Assembly: GCA_023229795.1 (NCBI GenBank)
Contig: JALNYP010000068.1
Coordinates: 1 to 19,943 of the forward strand
Length of the DNA stretch: 19,943 nucleotides
From: Syntrophobacterales bacterium
GTDB lineage: Bacteria > Desulfobacterota > Desulfobaccia > Desulfobaccales > 0-14-0-80-60-11
Direction of reading: 5' to 3'
This document shows, one piece after another, positions 8,241-15,568 of the stretch. Under the pieces are notes generated by a model. The model was not told the DNA's origin, searched no databases, and saw only the letters and a list, made by a program, of their open reading frames with translations. The translations under genes and the position numbers were made by a program. Each line of letters begins with the position of its first letter. Within the stretch, counting starts at the first letter, position 1.

Positions 8241-9788
8241 ATGTTCCCGCCCTTTGCCAACGAACCCTATACCGATTTTAGCGACCCGGCGCACGCGGCC
8301 GCCTATCTGGAAGCGCTGGCCCACGTGCGCCGGCAGTTGGGCAGCCACCGGCCCCTCGTCATCAAGGGTGAAAAGGTGGATACCGGCGAGCGGCTCATGA
8401 GCCTCAATCCGGCCAAACCGTCCGAGATCCTGGGCACCGTGGCCGCGGCCGCTCCCGCACAGGCGGACCTGGCCCTGGACGCGGCCTGGCAGGCTTTTCC
8501 GGGTTGGGCGCGGCGCCGGGCCGAGGACCGGGCTGCGGTTTTGGTTAAATTGGCTGCGGAAATGCGTCGCCGCAAGCTCGAATTCGCCGCCTGGGAAACT
8601 CTGGAGGCCTCGAAAAACTGGACTGAGGCCGAAGCCGACGTGGCTGAAGCCATCGATTTTTGTGAATATTACGCTCGCCAGGCCCTGGAATTCGCCAAAC
8701 CTTTGCCGATCCATGCCTTTCCCGGGGAAATCAACCAGTCCTGGCTGCAGCCCCTGGGGGCCGGGGTGGTCCTGCCGCCCTGGAACTTTCCTCTGGCCAT
8801 CCTGGTGGGGATGGCCGCCGGCCCGGTGGCCGCGGGCAATACCGTGGTGATCAAGCCCTCGTCGTACACTCCTCTGGTGGCCTCGGTCTTTATGGAAGCA
8901 GTCGAGTCCGCCGGCTTCCCCCCTGGTGTCATCAACTTTCTGCCAGGCCTGGGCCGCGCCGTGGGCGATTACCTGGTGGACCATAGCCGGACCCGCTTTA
9001 TCAACTTCACCGGCTCCCGGGAGGTGGGGGTGCGGATTACGGCCCGGGCGGCCCAGATTCATCCGGGGCAGCAATGGCTGAAGCGGGTATTTACGGAACT
9101 GGGCGGCAAGGATGCGGTGGTGATCGACGAGACCGCCGACCTCGACGCCGCGATTCCCGCGGTGGTCGGGAGCGCCTTTGGCTATCAAGGCCAAAAGTGC
9201 TCGGCCGCGTCCCGCCTCATTGTGTTGGCCGAGGTTTATGCCGAGGTCCTGGAGCGCCTGGTGGCGGCGGTCAAAGCTATCCAGGTCGGGCCCGCGGAAG
9301 AAAACTACCCGGTGGCGGCAGTGATTTCCGAGACCCAGCATAAAATGATTCTCCGCGACATCGAAGCCGGAAAACGGGAGGCCCAACTGGTCATCGGGGG
9401 CCGGGCCGTGGATCGCGACGGCGGTTATTACCTTGAGCCCACGGTCTTTGCTGAGGTGCCCCCGGAAGCGCGGCTGGCGCAGCATGAAATTTTCGGCCCG
9501 GTGCTGGCAGTGATCCGCGCTGCGAACTTCGATGAGGCGGTGCGGATCTTTAACGGCACCGAATACGGCTTGACGGGCGGGTTGTTCAGCCGGGACCGGG
9601 ACCGCCTGGAGCGGGCCAAACGGGAATTTAACGTGGGCAATCTCTATCTCAACCGCAAGATTACCGGAGCTCTGGTGGGGGTGCAGCCTTTCGGCGGCTT
9701 CAAGATGTCGGGCTCCAACGCCAAGGCCGGAGGCCCGGATTATCTGCGGCTCTTTCTGGAAATGAAAACAGTGTCCGAAAGGGTGTGA
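8241..9788 (+). CDS. pruA: L-glutamate gamma-semialdehyde (1-pyrroline-5-carboxylate) dehydrogenase
   Basis: NAD-dependent aldehyde dehydrogenase oxidising glutamate semialdehyde to glutamate, the last step of proline, arginine and ornithine catabolism. The protein is 515 residues from ATG 8241, chosen because GGAG lies 8 bases upstream and the N-terminus FPPFANEPYTDF is the conserved start of this family; an earlier ATG at 8166 lacks a good site. Catalytic Glu286 (FTELGGKDA) and Cys320 (GQKCSAASR) are 34 residues apart, the canonical ALDH spacing. The C-terminus VGVQPFGGFKMSGSNAKAGGPDYL is typical of the stand-alone RocA/PruA type rather than the fused PutA. Glutamate made here could feed the dehydrogenase at 220-1347. 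Confidence 0.9.
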   Translation: MFPPFANEPYTDFSDPAHAAAYLEALAHVRRQLGSHRPLVIKGEKVDTGERLMSLNPAKPSEILGTVAAAAPAQADLALDAAWQAFPGWARRRAEDRAAVLVKLAAEMRRRKLEFAAWETLEASKNWTEAEADVAEAIDFCEYYARQALEFAKPLPIHAFPGEINQSWLQPLGAGVVLPPWNFPLAILVGMAAGPVAAGNTVVIKPSSYTPLVASVFMEAVESAGFPPGVINFLPGLGRAVGDYLVDHSRTRFINFTGSREVGVRITARAAQIHPGQQWLKRVFTELGGKDAVVIDETADLDAAIPAVVGSAFGYQGQKCSAASRLIVLAEVYAEVLERLVAAVKAIQVGPAEENYPVAAVISETQHKMILRDIEAGKREAQLVIGGRAVDRDGGYYLEPTVFAEVPPEARLAQHEIFGPVLAVIRAANFDEAVRIFNGTEYGLTGGLFSRDRDRLERAKREFNVGNLYLNRKITGALVGVQPFGGFKMSGSNAKAGGPDYLRLFLEMKTVSERV

Positions 9789-10055
9789 ACCGGCAACTCC
9801 GTAAATGGGCAGCGCCAGGCCCGGCCTTGGAAATAAGGAAAAACAAATAATTTAATAAGGGTAAAGAACCTGGGTCAGGCATCATGTGATTCCTCTGGCC
9901 CGGAAGGCCGAGCGCCTAATCAAAGGGGCGACCTTCCGGCCGTGTATCGTGCCGCAATTCAATCGGATATGTCAGTGCTCGGCCGCTTTCTGGTCACCCG
10001 CAAAGAGTCCCAAATCGCGGCCTTTTTTCTCAGATTATCCCACGGGAGCTAAACC
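9789..10055. other. Intergenic region with a GGAAGG/CCTTCC inverted repeat
   Basis: 267 bases without a gene between the P5C and alcohol dehydrogenase genes. GGAAGG (9902-9907) and CCTTCC (9932-9937), each with GGCC nearby, make a hairpin, but no T-run follows, so it is not a clear terminator. No clear promoter was found. Near 10044-10048 GGGAG serves the alcohol dehydrogenase. Confidence 0.4.
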
Positions 10056-11147
10056 TTGACCAACGGTGCCGCAAAAGTCCATGAAATTCAGGCGGCTGTG
10101 CTGCGCGGGCGCGATGGTTTGCAGATCGAGACGCTCGAACTGGAAGGGCCGCGGGACGACGAAGTCCTGGTGCGCCTTCAAGCCACGGGCATTTGCCACA
10201 CCGATATCGACTTCTTGGATGACTGGGACGGACCGCCGGTCGTGCTGGGCCACGAGGGGGCGGGCGTGGTCGAAGAGGTCGGTAAGGACCTGGACACTGT
10301 CCGGCCCGGCGATCATGTCGTGCTTTCCTACCAGTCCTGCGGCCAGTGCCGCCCCTGCCGGCAAGGGCGCCCGGTGCGGTGCGAGCGCTTCTGGGAGGCG
10401 AACTTCGGTTTTGCCCGCCTGGACGGCAGCAATGCCTTGGCGCGCAGCGGCGTACAAGGACACTTCTTCGGCCAGTCTTCCTTTGCCACCCATAGCCTGG
10501 CTACCGCCAGAAACCTCGTCCAGGTCCCCAAAGACTTGCCTCTGGAGCTCCTGGCTCCGCTGGGGTGCGGCTTCCAGACCGGCGCCGGCACCGTGCTGAA
10601 TTCCTTGCAGGTCCCTAAGGGGGCCAGCATCGCCATCTTCGGCACCGGCGCGGTGGGCCTGGCCGCGGTCATGGCGGCCCGCCTGGTCGGCGCCGACCCG
10701 ATCATCGGGGTAGACCTCGTCCCGGCGAGGCTCAAGCTCGCTCTGGAGTTGGGCGCCACCCACGCAATCGACAGCAGCAAAGAAGATGTGGCCGCCCGCC
10801 TCAAGGCCATCACCGGCCGCGGCGTGGATTATGTCCTGGAAATCACCGGCGCGGCCAGCCTGTACCAGGTGGGCCTGGAGGTGCTGAATCCGCAGGGCGC
10901 CATGGCGCTCATTGCCAGGCCGAACGGCTCCTCCTCGCTCCCCGAGGGGCGGAAAACCCTCGGCATTATCCAGGGCGATGCCGTGCCGCAGGACTTTATT
11001 CCCAGACTGATTGGGCTCTATCAGGCCGGGCAGTTTCCCTTTGATCGCCTGGTGAAATTCTATGACTTCAGCGAGATCAACCGGGCCATCGCCGAGGCCA
11101 GGCGCGGCGACACCATCAAGCCGGTGCTGCGCTTCGGCCAGGGGTAG
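10056..11147 (+). CDS. Zinc-dependent alcohol dehydrogenase, aryl/benzyl-alcohol dehydrogenase type
   Basis: NAD(P)-dependent medium-chain dehydrogenase of 363 residues interconverting alcohols and aldehydes. Catalytic zinc ligands are Cys47 (GICHTD), His66-Glu67 (LGHEG) and Cys171 (LGCGFQTG). The structural zinc site is Cys95, 98, 101 and 109 (SCGQCRPC...C). The Rossmann motif GTGAVG is at 196-201, with Asp220 at the strand end, which favours NAD over NADP. The GDAVPQDFIPRLIGLYQAGQFPFDRL region is characteristic of the XylB/aryl-alcohol class. The start is TTG 10056, with GGGAG 7 bases upstream. It could reduce aldehydes produced by the decarboxylase at 1564. The strong terminator at 11217-11245 follows. 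Confidence 0.87.
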   Translation: MTNGAAKVHEIQAAVLRGRDGLQIETLELEGPRDDEVLVRLQATGICHTDIDFLDDWDGPPVVLGHEGAGVVEEVGKDLDTVRPGDHVVLSYQSCGQCRPCRQGRPVRCERFWEANFGFARLDGSNALARSGVQGHFFGQSSFATHSLATARNLVQVPKDLPLELLAPLGCGFQTGAGTVLNSLQVPKGASIAIFGTGAVGLAAVMAARLVGADPIIGVDLVPARLKLALELGATHAIDSSKEDVAARLKAITGRGVDYVLEITGAASLYQVGLEVLNPQGAMALIARPNGSSSLPEGRKTLGIIQGDAVPQDFIPRLIGLYQAGQFPFDRLVKFYDFSEINRAIAEARRGDTIKPVLRFGQG

Positions 11148-11148
11148 C

Positions 11149-11166
11149 CGCAGGCTTTAGCCTGCG
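11149..11166. repeat. Perfect 8-bp hairpin, related to the REP-like element
   Basis: CGCAGGCT and AGCCTGCG flank a TT loop directly after the alcohol dehydrogenase stop. The core CAGGCTTT...AGCCTG is shared with the first hairpin of the element at 8083-8145. It may be a half-element. No T-run follows. Confidence 0.5.
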
Positions 11167-11216
11167 TCTGCACGGGCGAGGCGCTTGGGCAGCATTTGCT
11201 TATGAGATGATCTTGG

Positions 11217-11245
11217 GGCGGCGTCCTACGGACGCCGCCTTTTTT
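11217..11245 (+). terminator. Strong intrinsic terminator after the alcohol dehydrogenase gene
   Basis: GGCGGCGTCC (11217-11226) pairs perfectly with GGACGCCGCC (11230-11239) around a TAC loop and is followed by six T (11240-11245). It separates the metabolic run from the riboflavin operon. Confidence 0.92.
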
Positions 11246-11258
11246 GTGGGAAAGGCGT

Positions 11259-11286
11259 TTGCTTATCCGCGCCATTAGTGTAAAAT
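11259..11286 (+). promoter_or_regulatory. Candidate sigma-70 promoter of the riboflavin operon
   Basis: TTGCTT (11259-11264) and TAAAAT (11281-11286) are 16 bases apart, between the upstream terminator and ribE. The position is right and the match moderate. I looked for an FMN riboswitch in this leader and found none; the transcript leader would be only about 30 bases. Confidence 0.45.
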
Positions 11287-11321
11287 CATAGGATAATTCA
11301 CCTCTTAAAGGATAAGCCAGG

Positions 11322-11972
11322 ATGTTTACCGGGTTGGTGGAGGGCGTCGGCGAGATCGACGGCCTGAACTCCATGGCCGAAGGGCTGCGCCTCACCCTCA
11401 AGACCTCGTTTCCCGCCGGAGAACTCACCCTGGGGGAATCGGTGGCGGTCAGCGGGGCCTGCCTCACCGCGGTGGCGATCACGCCGCCCCGGGCCAGCTT
11501 CGAGGTCTCGCCCGAGACCCTGGCCCGCACCACTTTCCCCTTGAAAAAGGTGGGAGACCGGGTAAACTTAGAAAGGTCTCTGAGGCTGGGAGACCGCCTG
11601 GGCGGACATCTGGTCACCGGGCACGTGGACGGGATCGGGGTAGTCCGGGAACGCCGGCCCGGGCCGGCCCACCTCCATCTGCAGTTCGAGATGCCCGGGT
11701 CCTTGAGCCGATTGGTCATCGAGAAGGGCTCCATCGCCATCGACGGGGTCTCTTTGACCGTGAACTCCTGCCAGGGAAACACCTTTACGGTGAACCTCAT
11801 TCCTCATACCGCCCAAGCGACCACTCTGGCCGCCCTCAAGGTCGGCGATCGGGTCAACCTGGAGATGGATATAATCGGTAAATACGTGGCCCGGCTGCTG
11901 GACCGCGACGCGCCTGAGGGGGCAGGGGAGGGGGTCACCCCGGATCTGCTAGCCCGGCACGGGTTTTTGTAG
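11322..11972 (+). CDS. ribE: Riboflavin synthase, alpha chain
   Basis: Dismutates two 6,7-dimethyl-8-ribityllumazines to riboflavin and a pyrimidinedione that is recycled by RibH. The 216 residues hold the two tandem lumazine-binding beta-barrel repeats: one starting MFTGLVEGVGEI, with GESVAVSGACLTAV and RTTF, and a second with LGGHLVTGHVDGIG, IDGVSLTV and LIPHTAQATTL. AAAGGA lies 9 bases before the ATG. It is first in the cluster ribE-ribBA-ribH-nusB; ribD, often adjacent, is absent from this window. Confidence 0.95.
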   Translation: MFTGLVEGVGEIDGLNSMAEGLRLTLKTSFPAGELTLGESVAVSGACLTAVAITPPRASFEVSPETLARTTFPLKKVGDRVNLERSLRLGDRLGGHLVTGHVDGIGVVRERRPGPAHLHLQFEMPGSLSRLVIEKGSIAIDGVSLTVNSCQGNTFTVNLIPHTAQATTLAALKVGDRVNLEMDIIGKYVARLLDRDAPEGAGEGVTPDLLARHGFL

Positions 11973-11976
11973 GAGC

Positions 11977-12007
11977 AGCTTTCAGCGATCAGCGGTCAAC
12001 TTTCAGC
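11977..12007. repeat. Dispersed GCTGAAA-type short repeat, copy 2 (reverse orientation)
   Basis: Read on the minus strand it starts GCTGAAAGTTGACCGCT and ends CGCTGAAAGCT. It shares a 15/16-base core with 198-221. It lies just after the ribE stop, in the 96-base gap before ribBA. Confidence 0.45.
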
Positions 12008-12068
12008 CAAAGAGAACCACAACTGAATCAAAAACCGCAAAACCGAAAACAAAAACAGGAATTCAAAC

Positions 12069-13271
12069 ATGTCGGTAGCATCCATAGAAGAAGCCATCGA
12101 AGATATCCGCCAGGGTAAGATGATCATCCTGGTGGACGACGAAGACCGGGAAAACGAAGGCGACCTCACTTTGGCCGCGGAGCGGGTGACCCCCGAGGCC
12201 ATCAATTTTATGGCCCGTTACGGCCGGGGCCTTGTCTGTCTGGCTCTGGGTTCGGACACCATCGACCGCCTGCAGCTGCCTCAAATGGTGCGGGATAACC
12301 AGTCGGGCTTCAAGACGGCCTTCACCGTCTCCATTGAGGCCCGGCGCGGCGTTACCACCGGGATTTCGGCCGCGGACCGGGCCACCACCATCCTTACCGC
12401 GGTGGCCGAGAATGCCAAGCCGGAAGACCTGGTGAGCCCGGGACACGTCTTTCCCATCCGGGCCCGCAAAGGCGGGGTCCTGGTGCGCACCGGCCAGACC
12501 GAGGGTTCCGTGGACCTGGCCCGCCTGGCCGGGTTGAAAGGCGCCGCGGTTATCTGCGAAATCATGAAAGACGACGGCACCATGGCCCGGATGCCGGATC
12601 TGGAAAAATTTGCGGCCGAACACAATATCAAGATTGCCACCATCGCCGACCTGGTAGAGCACCGGCTGCGGCACGAGTCCTTTGTCCACCGCCGGGCCAC
12701 TGTCAAGCTGCCCACCTACTTCGGGGATTTCACCGCCATTGCCTATGATAACGATGTGGATGACAACCAGCACGTGGCCCTGGTGAAGGGCGAGATCAAC
12801 CCCGAGGAGGGAATCCTGGTCCGGGTCCACTCCGAATGCGTCACCGGCGATGTGTTCCACTCCTTGCGCTGCGACTGCGGCGATCAGTTGGAAGCCGCCA
12901 TGGAGCGGGTGCAGTGCGAAGGCCAGGGCGTCATCCTCTACATGCACCAGGAAGGCCGGGGCATCGGCCTGGTCAATAAGCTCAGGGCTTACGAGCTCCA
13001 GGACCACGGCGCGGACACGGTGGAGGCCAACGAAGCCCTGGGGTTCAAGGCGGATCTGCGGGATTACGGCATCGGGGCCCAGATTTTGCGGGACCTGGGG
13101 GTGCGCAAGATGCGCCTCATGACCAATAACCCCAAGAAAATCATCGGCCTGGAAGGCTACGGCCTTACCATGGTGGAACGGGTAGCCCTGGAGATTCCCC
13201 CCAATCGGGTTAATCGCAACTATCTCAAGACCAAGTGCCAGAAGATGGGGCACCTGCTGAAGATGGTGTAA
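12069..13271 (+). CDS. ribBA: Bifunctional 3,4-dihydroxy-2-butanone-4-phosphate synthase / GTP cyclohydrolase II
   Basis: A 400-residue fusion feeding both arms of riboflavin synthesis. The N-terminal half (about 1-200) is the DHBP synthase, with the metal/substrate loop DDEDRENEGDLTLAAE and the GHVFPIRARKGGVLVRTGQTEGSVDLARLAG region. The C-terminal half (about 205-400) is GTP cyclohydrolase II, with the zinc cysteines in SECVTGDVFHSLRCDCGDQL, the MHQEGRGIGL motif and the end MTNNPKKIIGLEGYGL. Both halves keep the motifs I know as essential, so both activities are expected. It lies 96 bases after ribE. Confidence 0.96.
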   Translation: MSVASIEEAIEDIRQGKMIILVDDEDRENEGDLTLAAERVTPEAINFMARYGRGLVCLALGSDTIDRLQLPQMVRDNQSGFKTAFTVSIEARRGVTTGISAADRATTILTAVAENAKPEDLVSPGHVFPIRARKGGVLVRTGQTEGSVDLARLAGLKGAAVICEIMKDDGTMARMPDLEKFAAEHNIKIATIADLVEHRLRHESFVHRRATVKLPTYFGDFTAIAYDNDVDDNQHVALVKGEINPEEGILVRVHSECVTGDVFHSLRCDCGDQLEAAMERVQCEGQGVILYMHQEGRGIGLVNKLRAYELQDHGADTVEANEALGFKADLRDYGIGAQILRDLGVRKMRLMTNNPKKIIGLEGYGLTMVERVALEIPPNRVNRNYLKTKCQKMGHLLKMV

Positions 13272-13275
13272 AGGC

Positions 13276-13414
13276 GGGTTCTGGGTTTTGGGTTCTGGGT
13301 TCCGGGACCAAAATCCAACCAGCAAATTTATAAAATGGTCATGAGCCAGTTAAGCAGTTAAAAGAATGAGGTTATGAGAGCTGGATCCAACCCAGAACCC
13401 AAAACCCCGAACCC
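13276..13414. repeat. 26-bp inverted repeat with G-quadruplex motifs between ribBA and ribH
   Basis: The left arm 13276-13301 holds four GGG runs separated by four-base loops (TTCT, TTTT, TTCT), a canonical G4 motif on the plus strand. The right arm 13389-13414 is its reverse complement with one mismatch and puts the same motif on the minus strand. The 87-base spacer has no gene. In mRNA the arms could form a very long hairpin, or the left arm could fold as an RNA quadruplex inside the rib transcript. Confidence 0.8.
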
Positions 13415-13438
13415 AAAACTGTACCTTAGGGGGATTCA

Positions 13439-13906
13439 ATGCGAAGCATCGAAGGCAAGCTTGTAGCGACCGGCCTTAAATTCGCCCTGATAGTAAGCCG
13501 TTTCAATTCCTTTATCACCGAGCGCCTGCTGGAAGGGGCACTGGATTGCCTGCGACGCCAGGGTGTGTCCGAGGATCATCTGACGATAACGCGGGTGCCG
13601 GGGGCCTGGGAGATTCCCCTGGTGGCCCAGCGCCTGGCGAAAACCGGGTCTTATGACGGCGTCATCTGCCTGGGCGCGGTGATCCGGGGCTCCACGCCGC
13701 ATTTCGATTACGTCGCCGCGGAAGTGAGCAAGGGCATCGCTCAGGTCTCCCTGGACAGCGGCGTGCCTATCGGCTTCGGCATCCTGACTACCGACAGCCT
13801 GGAACAGGCCATCGAGCGGGCCGGCAGCAAGGCGGGCAATAAAGGTTTTGCCGCGGCCGAGGCCGCCATCGAAATGGTTAATCTCTTAAAAGAGTTGGGG
13901 GCCTGA
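13439..13906 (+). CDS. ribH: 6,7-dimethyl-8-ribityllumazine synthase
   Basis: Condenses dihydroxybutanone phosphate with the ribityl-aminopyrimidine to give lumazine, the substrate of RibE. The 155 residues are typical length; family members assemble as icosahedral capsids or pentamers. Conserved stretches include SRFNSFITERLLEGALD, the VPGAWEIPLVAQ loop, GAVIRGSTPHFDYV with the catalytic His, and GVLTTD-like GILTTDSLEQAIERAG. A purine-rich GGGGG site precedes the ATG. Its stop is 4 bases before the nusB start. Confidence 0.95.
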   Translation: MRSIEGKLVATGLKFALIVSRFNSFITERLLEGALDCLRRQGVSEDHLTITRVPGAWEIPLVAQRLAKTGSYDGVICLGAVIRGSTPHFDYVAAEVSKGIAQVSLDSGVPIGFGILTTDSLEQAIERAGSKAGNKGFAAAEAAIEMVNLLKELGA

Positions 13907-13910
13907 CCGG

Positions 13911-14330
13911 TTGGCGGTGTATTCCCGTAGCCGCTGCCGGGAATGGGCTCTGCAATTTCTCTATCAGGCCGAGTTTTCCGGGCAATGGGCGCCCGAGGCC
14001 GTGGAGCGTTTCTGGAGCCATTTCCAAACCGAAGGATCAACCCCCGCTTATTTGCAGGAATTGGTGGCCGGGGTGGCCTCCCACCTGGACGAACTTGACG
14101 CCTTTATCGTGCGCTTCTCCGAGCACTGGCGCCTGGAGCGCATGACCATCGTGGACCGCAACCTGCTCCGGCTGGCCATCTATGAACTCCTGTATCAACC
14201 CCAAATCCCGCCCAAAGTGGTGATCAACGAGGCCGTGGAAATGGCCAAGCGCTATGGCAGCGAGGCCTCTGGGGGCTTCATTAACGGCATTCTGGACCAG
14301 GTGCGCCTGTCGGTGGGCCGGGAGGTTTGA
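13911..14330 (+). CDS. nusB: Transcription antitermination factor NusB
   Basis: RNA-binding helical protein that with NusE (S10) binds boxA of rRNA leaders for antitermination. The 139 residues include SRCREWALQFLYQAEF at the N-terminus and the hallmark DRNLLRLAIYELLYQPQIPPKVVINEAVEMAKRYGSEASGGFINGILD. I take TTG 13911 as start because a GGGGG site lies 9 bases upstream; GTG 13917 is the alternative. It is coupled to ribH by a 4-base gap, the usual rib-nusB arrangement. Confidence 0.95.
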   Translation: MAVYSRSRCREWALQFLYQAEFSGQWAPEAVERFWSHFQTEGSTPAYLQELVAGVASHLDELDAFIVRFSEHWRLERMTIVDRNLLRLAIYELLYQPQIPPKVVINEAVEMAKRYGSEASGGFINGILDQVRLSVGREV

Positions 14331-14484
14331 GCCGGACCGCTAACCGGATAAATGGCTCTCGAATCCTTGCATTGTGGACTGAGAAGACTTATTCATAAAC
14401 AAGTAATGCTGGAAAATAGCCGATATTCTCTGGCCAAGAGCTAAGATTCTGTCTCGAACGGCACTGCTGAAGGAGGGAGAAGAA

Positions 14485-15120
14485 ATGACCCGGAAATTAT
14501 TGGCGGTTGCGTTAGTAGTTATCTTTGCCGTGTCCCTGGCTGGCTGCGCCACCGACAGCGGCTATTATGATCCGGGCCGGTCTGCCGGCGCCGGCGCGTT
14601 AGGCGGGGCGGCCACCGGCGCGGCTATCGGCTCCATTATCGGGGCGGCGGTCGGTTCCCCGGCTACGGGCGCCTGGGTGGGCGCCGCGGCCGGAGGCGTG
14701 CTGGGCGGGGTGGGCGGCTACCTCTATGCCGAGCACCGCAACAGCGAGACCCGCTCGGCCCAGGCCGCGGCCCAGGCCTATAATTACCAGGGCCAGGGCA
14801 ACGTGGTGTCCATCGATAGCGTCAGCGCCACCCCGTCCACCGTCCGGGCGGGCCAGCAGGTCAATCTGAGCATGAATTACACCATCCTGACCCCGGCCAA
14901 CACCCCGGTTTCCGTCACCCTGGTGCGGGAAGTCCGGCTTAATGGACAAATGGTGGGCTCGCCTTACCAGACTACGGTGTCCAATGCCAACGGTAGCTAT
15001 ACCGATAACATCAATTACGCTCTGCCCAGCAACGCCACCCCGGGCAACTACACCGTCACCAGCAAGGTGATGAGCTCCTACGGGAGCAACCAACGCGACG
15101 CGTATTTCACCGTGCAGTAG
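14485..15120 (+). CDS. Glycine-zipper lipoprotein with C-terminal Ig-like domain
   Basis: The 211-residue protein has a lipoprotein signal (TRKLLAVALVVIFAVSLAGC; lipobox LAGC, lipidated Cys21), so it should sit in the cell envelope. Residues about 34-80 form a glycine-zipper segment with repeated GxxxG/AxxxG steps (GALGGAATGAAIGSIIGAAVG), known from outer-membrane-associated proteins. From about 95 a beta-rich Ig-like domain follows (SIDSVSATPSTVRAGQQVNLSMNY...), as in proteins that model ligand or extracellular matrix contacts. AAGGAGG is 8 bases before the ATG. Function unknown. It is downstream of nusB by 154 bases and ends at a perfect 11-bp hairpin. Confidence 0.8.
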   Translation: MTRKLLAVALVVIFAVSLAGCATDSGYYDPGRSAGAGALGGAATGAAIGSIIGAAVGSPATGAWVGAAAGGVLGGVGGYLYAEHRNSETRSAQAAAQAYNYQGQGNVVSIDSVSATPSTVRAGQQVNLSMNYTILTPANTPVSVTLVREVRLNGQMVGSPYQTTVSNANGSYTDNINYALPSNATPGNYTVTSKVMSSYGSNQRDAYFTVQ

Positions 15121-15135
15121 CCCTGCGACTCCGGA

Positions 15136-15178
15136 GGAGCCCGGGATTATCCGTTCAGGCGGAGAATTCCCGGGCTCC
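15136..15178. repeat. Perfect 11-bp inverted repeat after the lipoprotein gene
   Basis: GGAGCCCGGGA (15136-15146) pairs with TCCCGGGCTCC (15168-15178), with a 21-base loop. It is positioned as a terminator but lacks a T-run, so it may slow transcription or protect the mRNA end. Confidence 0.5.
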
Positions 15179-15466
15179 CGTCTCGGTAGTGTCCTAATTC
15201 GGTCGGGCTGGGGTTTTGCCTATCCTGCTTGATATTATGTCTATATAAGATAAAATATATGAAGGCGATTCAGGGATTCGGAACCCAAAAATCAGGATAT
15301 CTCAGTATATCAATTTTCCTTATAATCCAATAAATACTCTTGAGTCAGGAGAATTAACCTTTCTGGCCTATTGAGCCGATTAATTATATTACAAAATTCC
15401 CCACCCTGGTGGAGGGAATTACCCCATTAGCAATTGACGATGGGAGAATAGAGGTTATTTTATATA

Positions 15467-15499
15467 TTGACAGTTGCGCGCAAAAGGTGATAAAAGGTG
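15467..15499 (+). promoter_or_regulatory. Candidate promoter and AAAAGGTG direct repeats upstream of the island operon
   Basis: A consensus -35 TTGACA (15467-15472) is followed 16 bases later by GATAAA (15489-15494), a weak -10. Two identical AAAAGGTG boxes (15482-15489 and 15492-15499), 10 bases apart, i.e. one helical turn, overlap the -10 and could be an operator. About 70 bases separate this from the first ATG. Confidence 0.35.
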
Positions 15500-15568
15500 C
15501 TAATGAATTTTTTCACAAGACACACTTTCAAGTCTTAAGTTTGGTATATTTATTGCATTATTTGAAAT

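Larger units (their letters stand above)
15121..15568. other. Long AT-rich intergenic leader upstream of the three-gene island
   Basis: This 448-base stretch has no convincing gene. It contains the hairpin 15136-15178, the GGTAGTGT box at 15185, an imperfect hairpin 15395-15420 (AATTCCC/GGGAATT with CACC/GGTG inside), and the candidate promoter and repeats around 15467-15499. Base composition changes from GC-rich to AT-rich at about 15225. Confidence 0.6.

Noticed and set aside
8214..9485. 423-residue minus-strand ORF opposite the P5C dehydrogenase
   Set aside because: It is the antisense shadow of a GC-rich gene with clear ALDH motifs; its own translation is rich in Gly, Arg and His with no domain.
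11246..11321. FMN riboswitch upstream of ribE
   Set aside because: The leader is too short and lacks the conserved FMN-box stretches.
12063..13325. 420-residue minus-strand ORF opposite ribBA
   Set aside because: Antisense shadow of a fully conserved bifunctional enzyme gene.
15136..15178. Intrinsic terminator after the lipoprotein gene
   Set aside because: The stem is perfect but no T-run follows and the loop is 21 bases; kept as an inverted repeat only.
15259..15333. 24-residue ORF with a hydrophobic end in the island leader (possible small toxin)
   Set aside because: No ribosome site, no positive tail or other type I toxin features, and no visible antisense RNA promoter.
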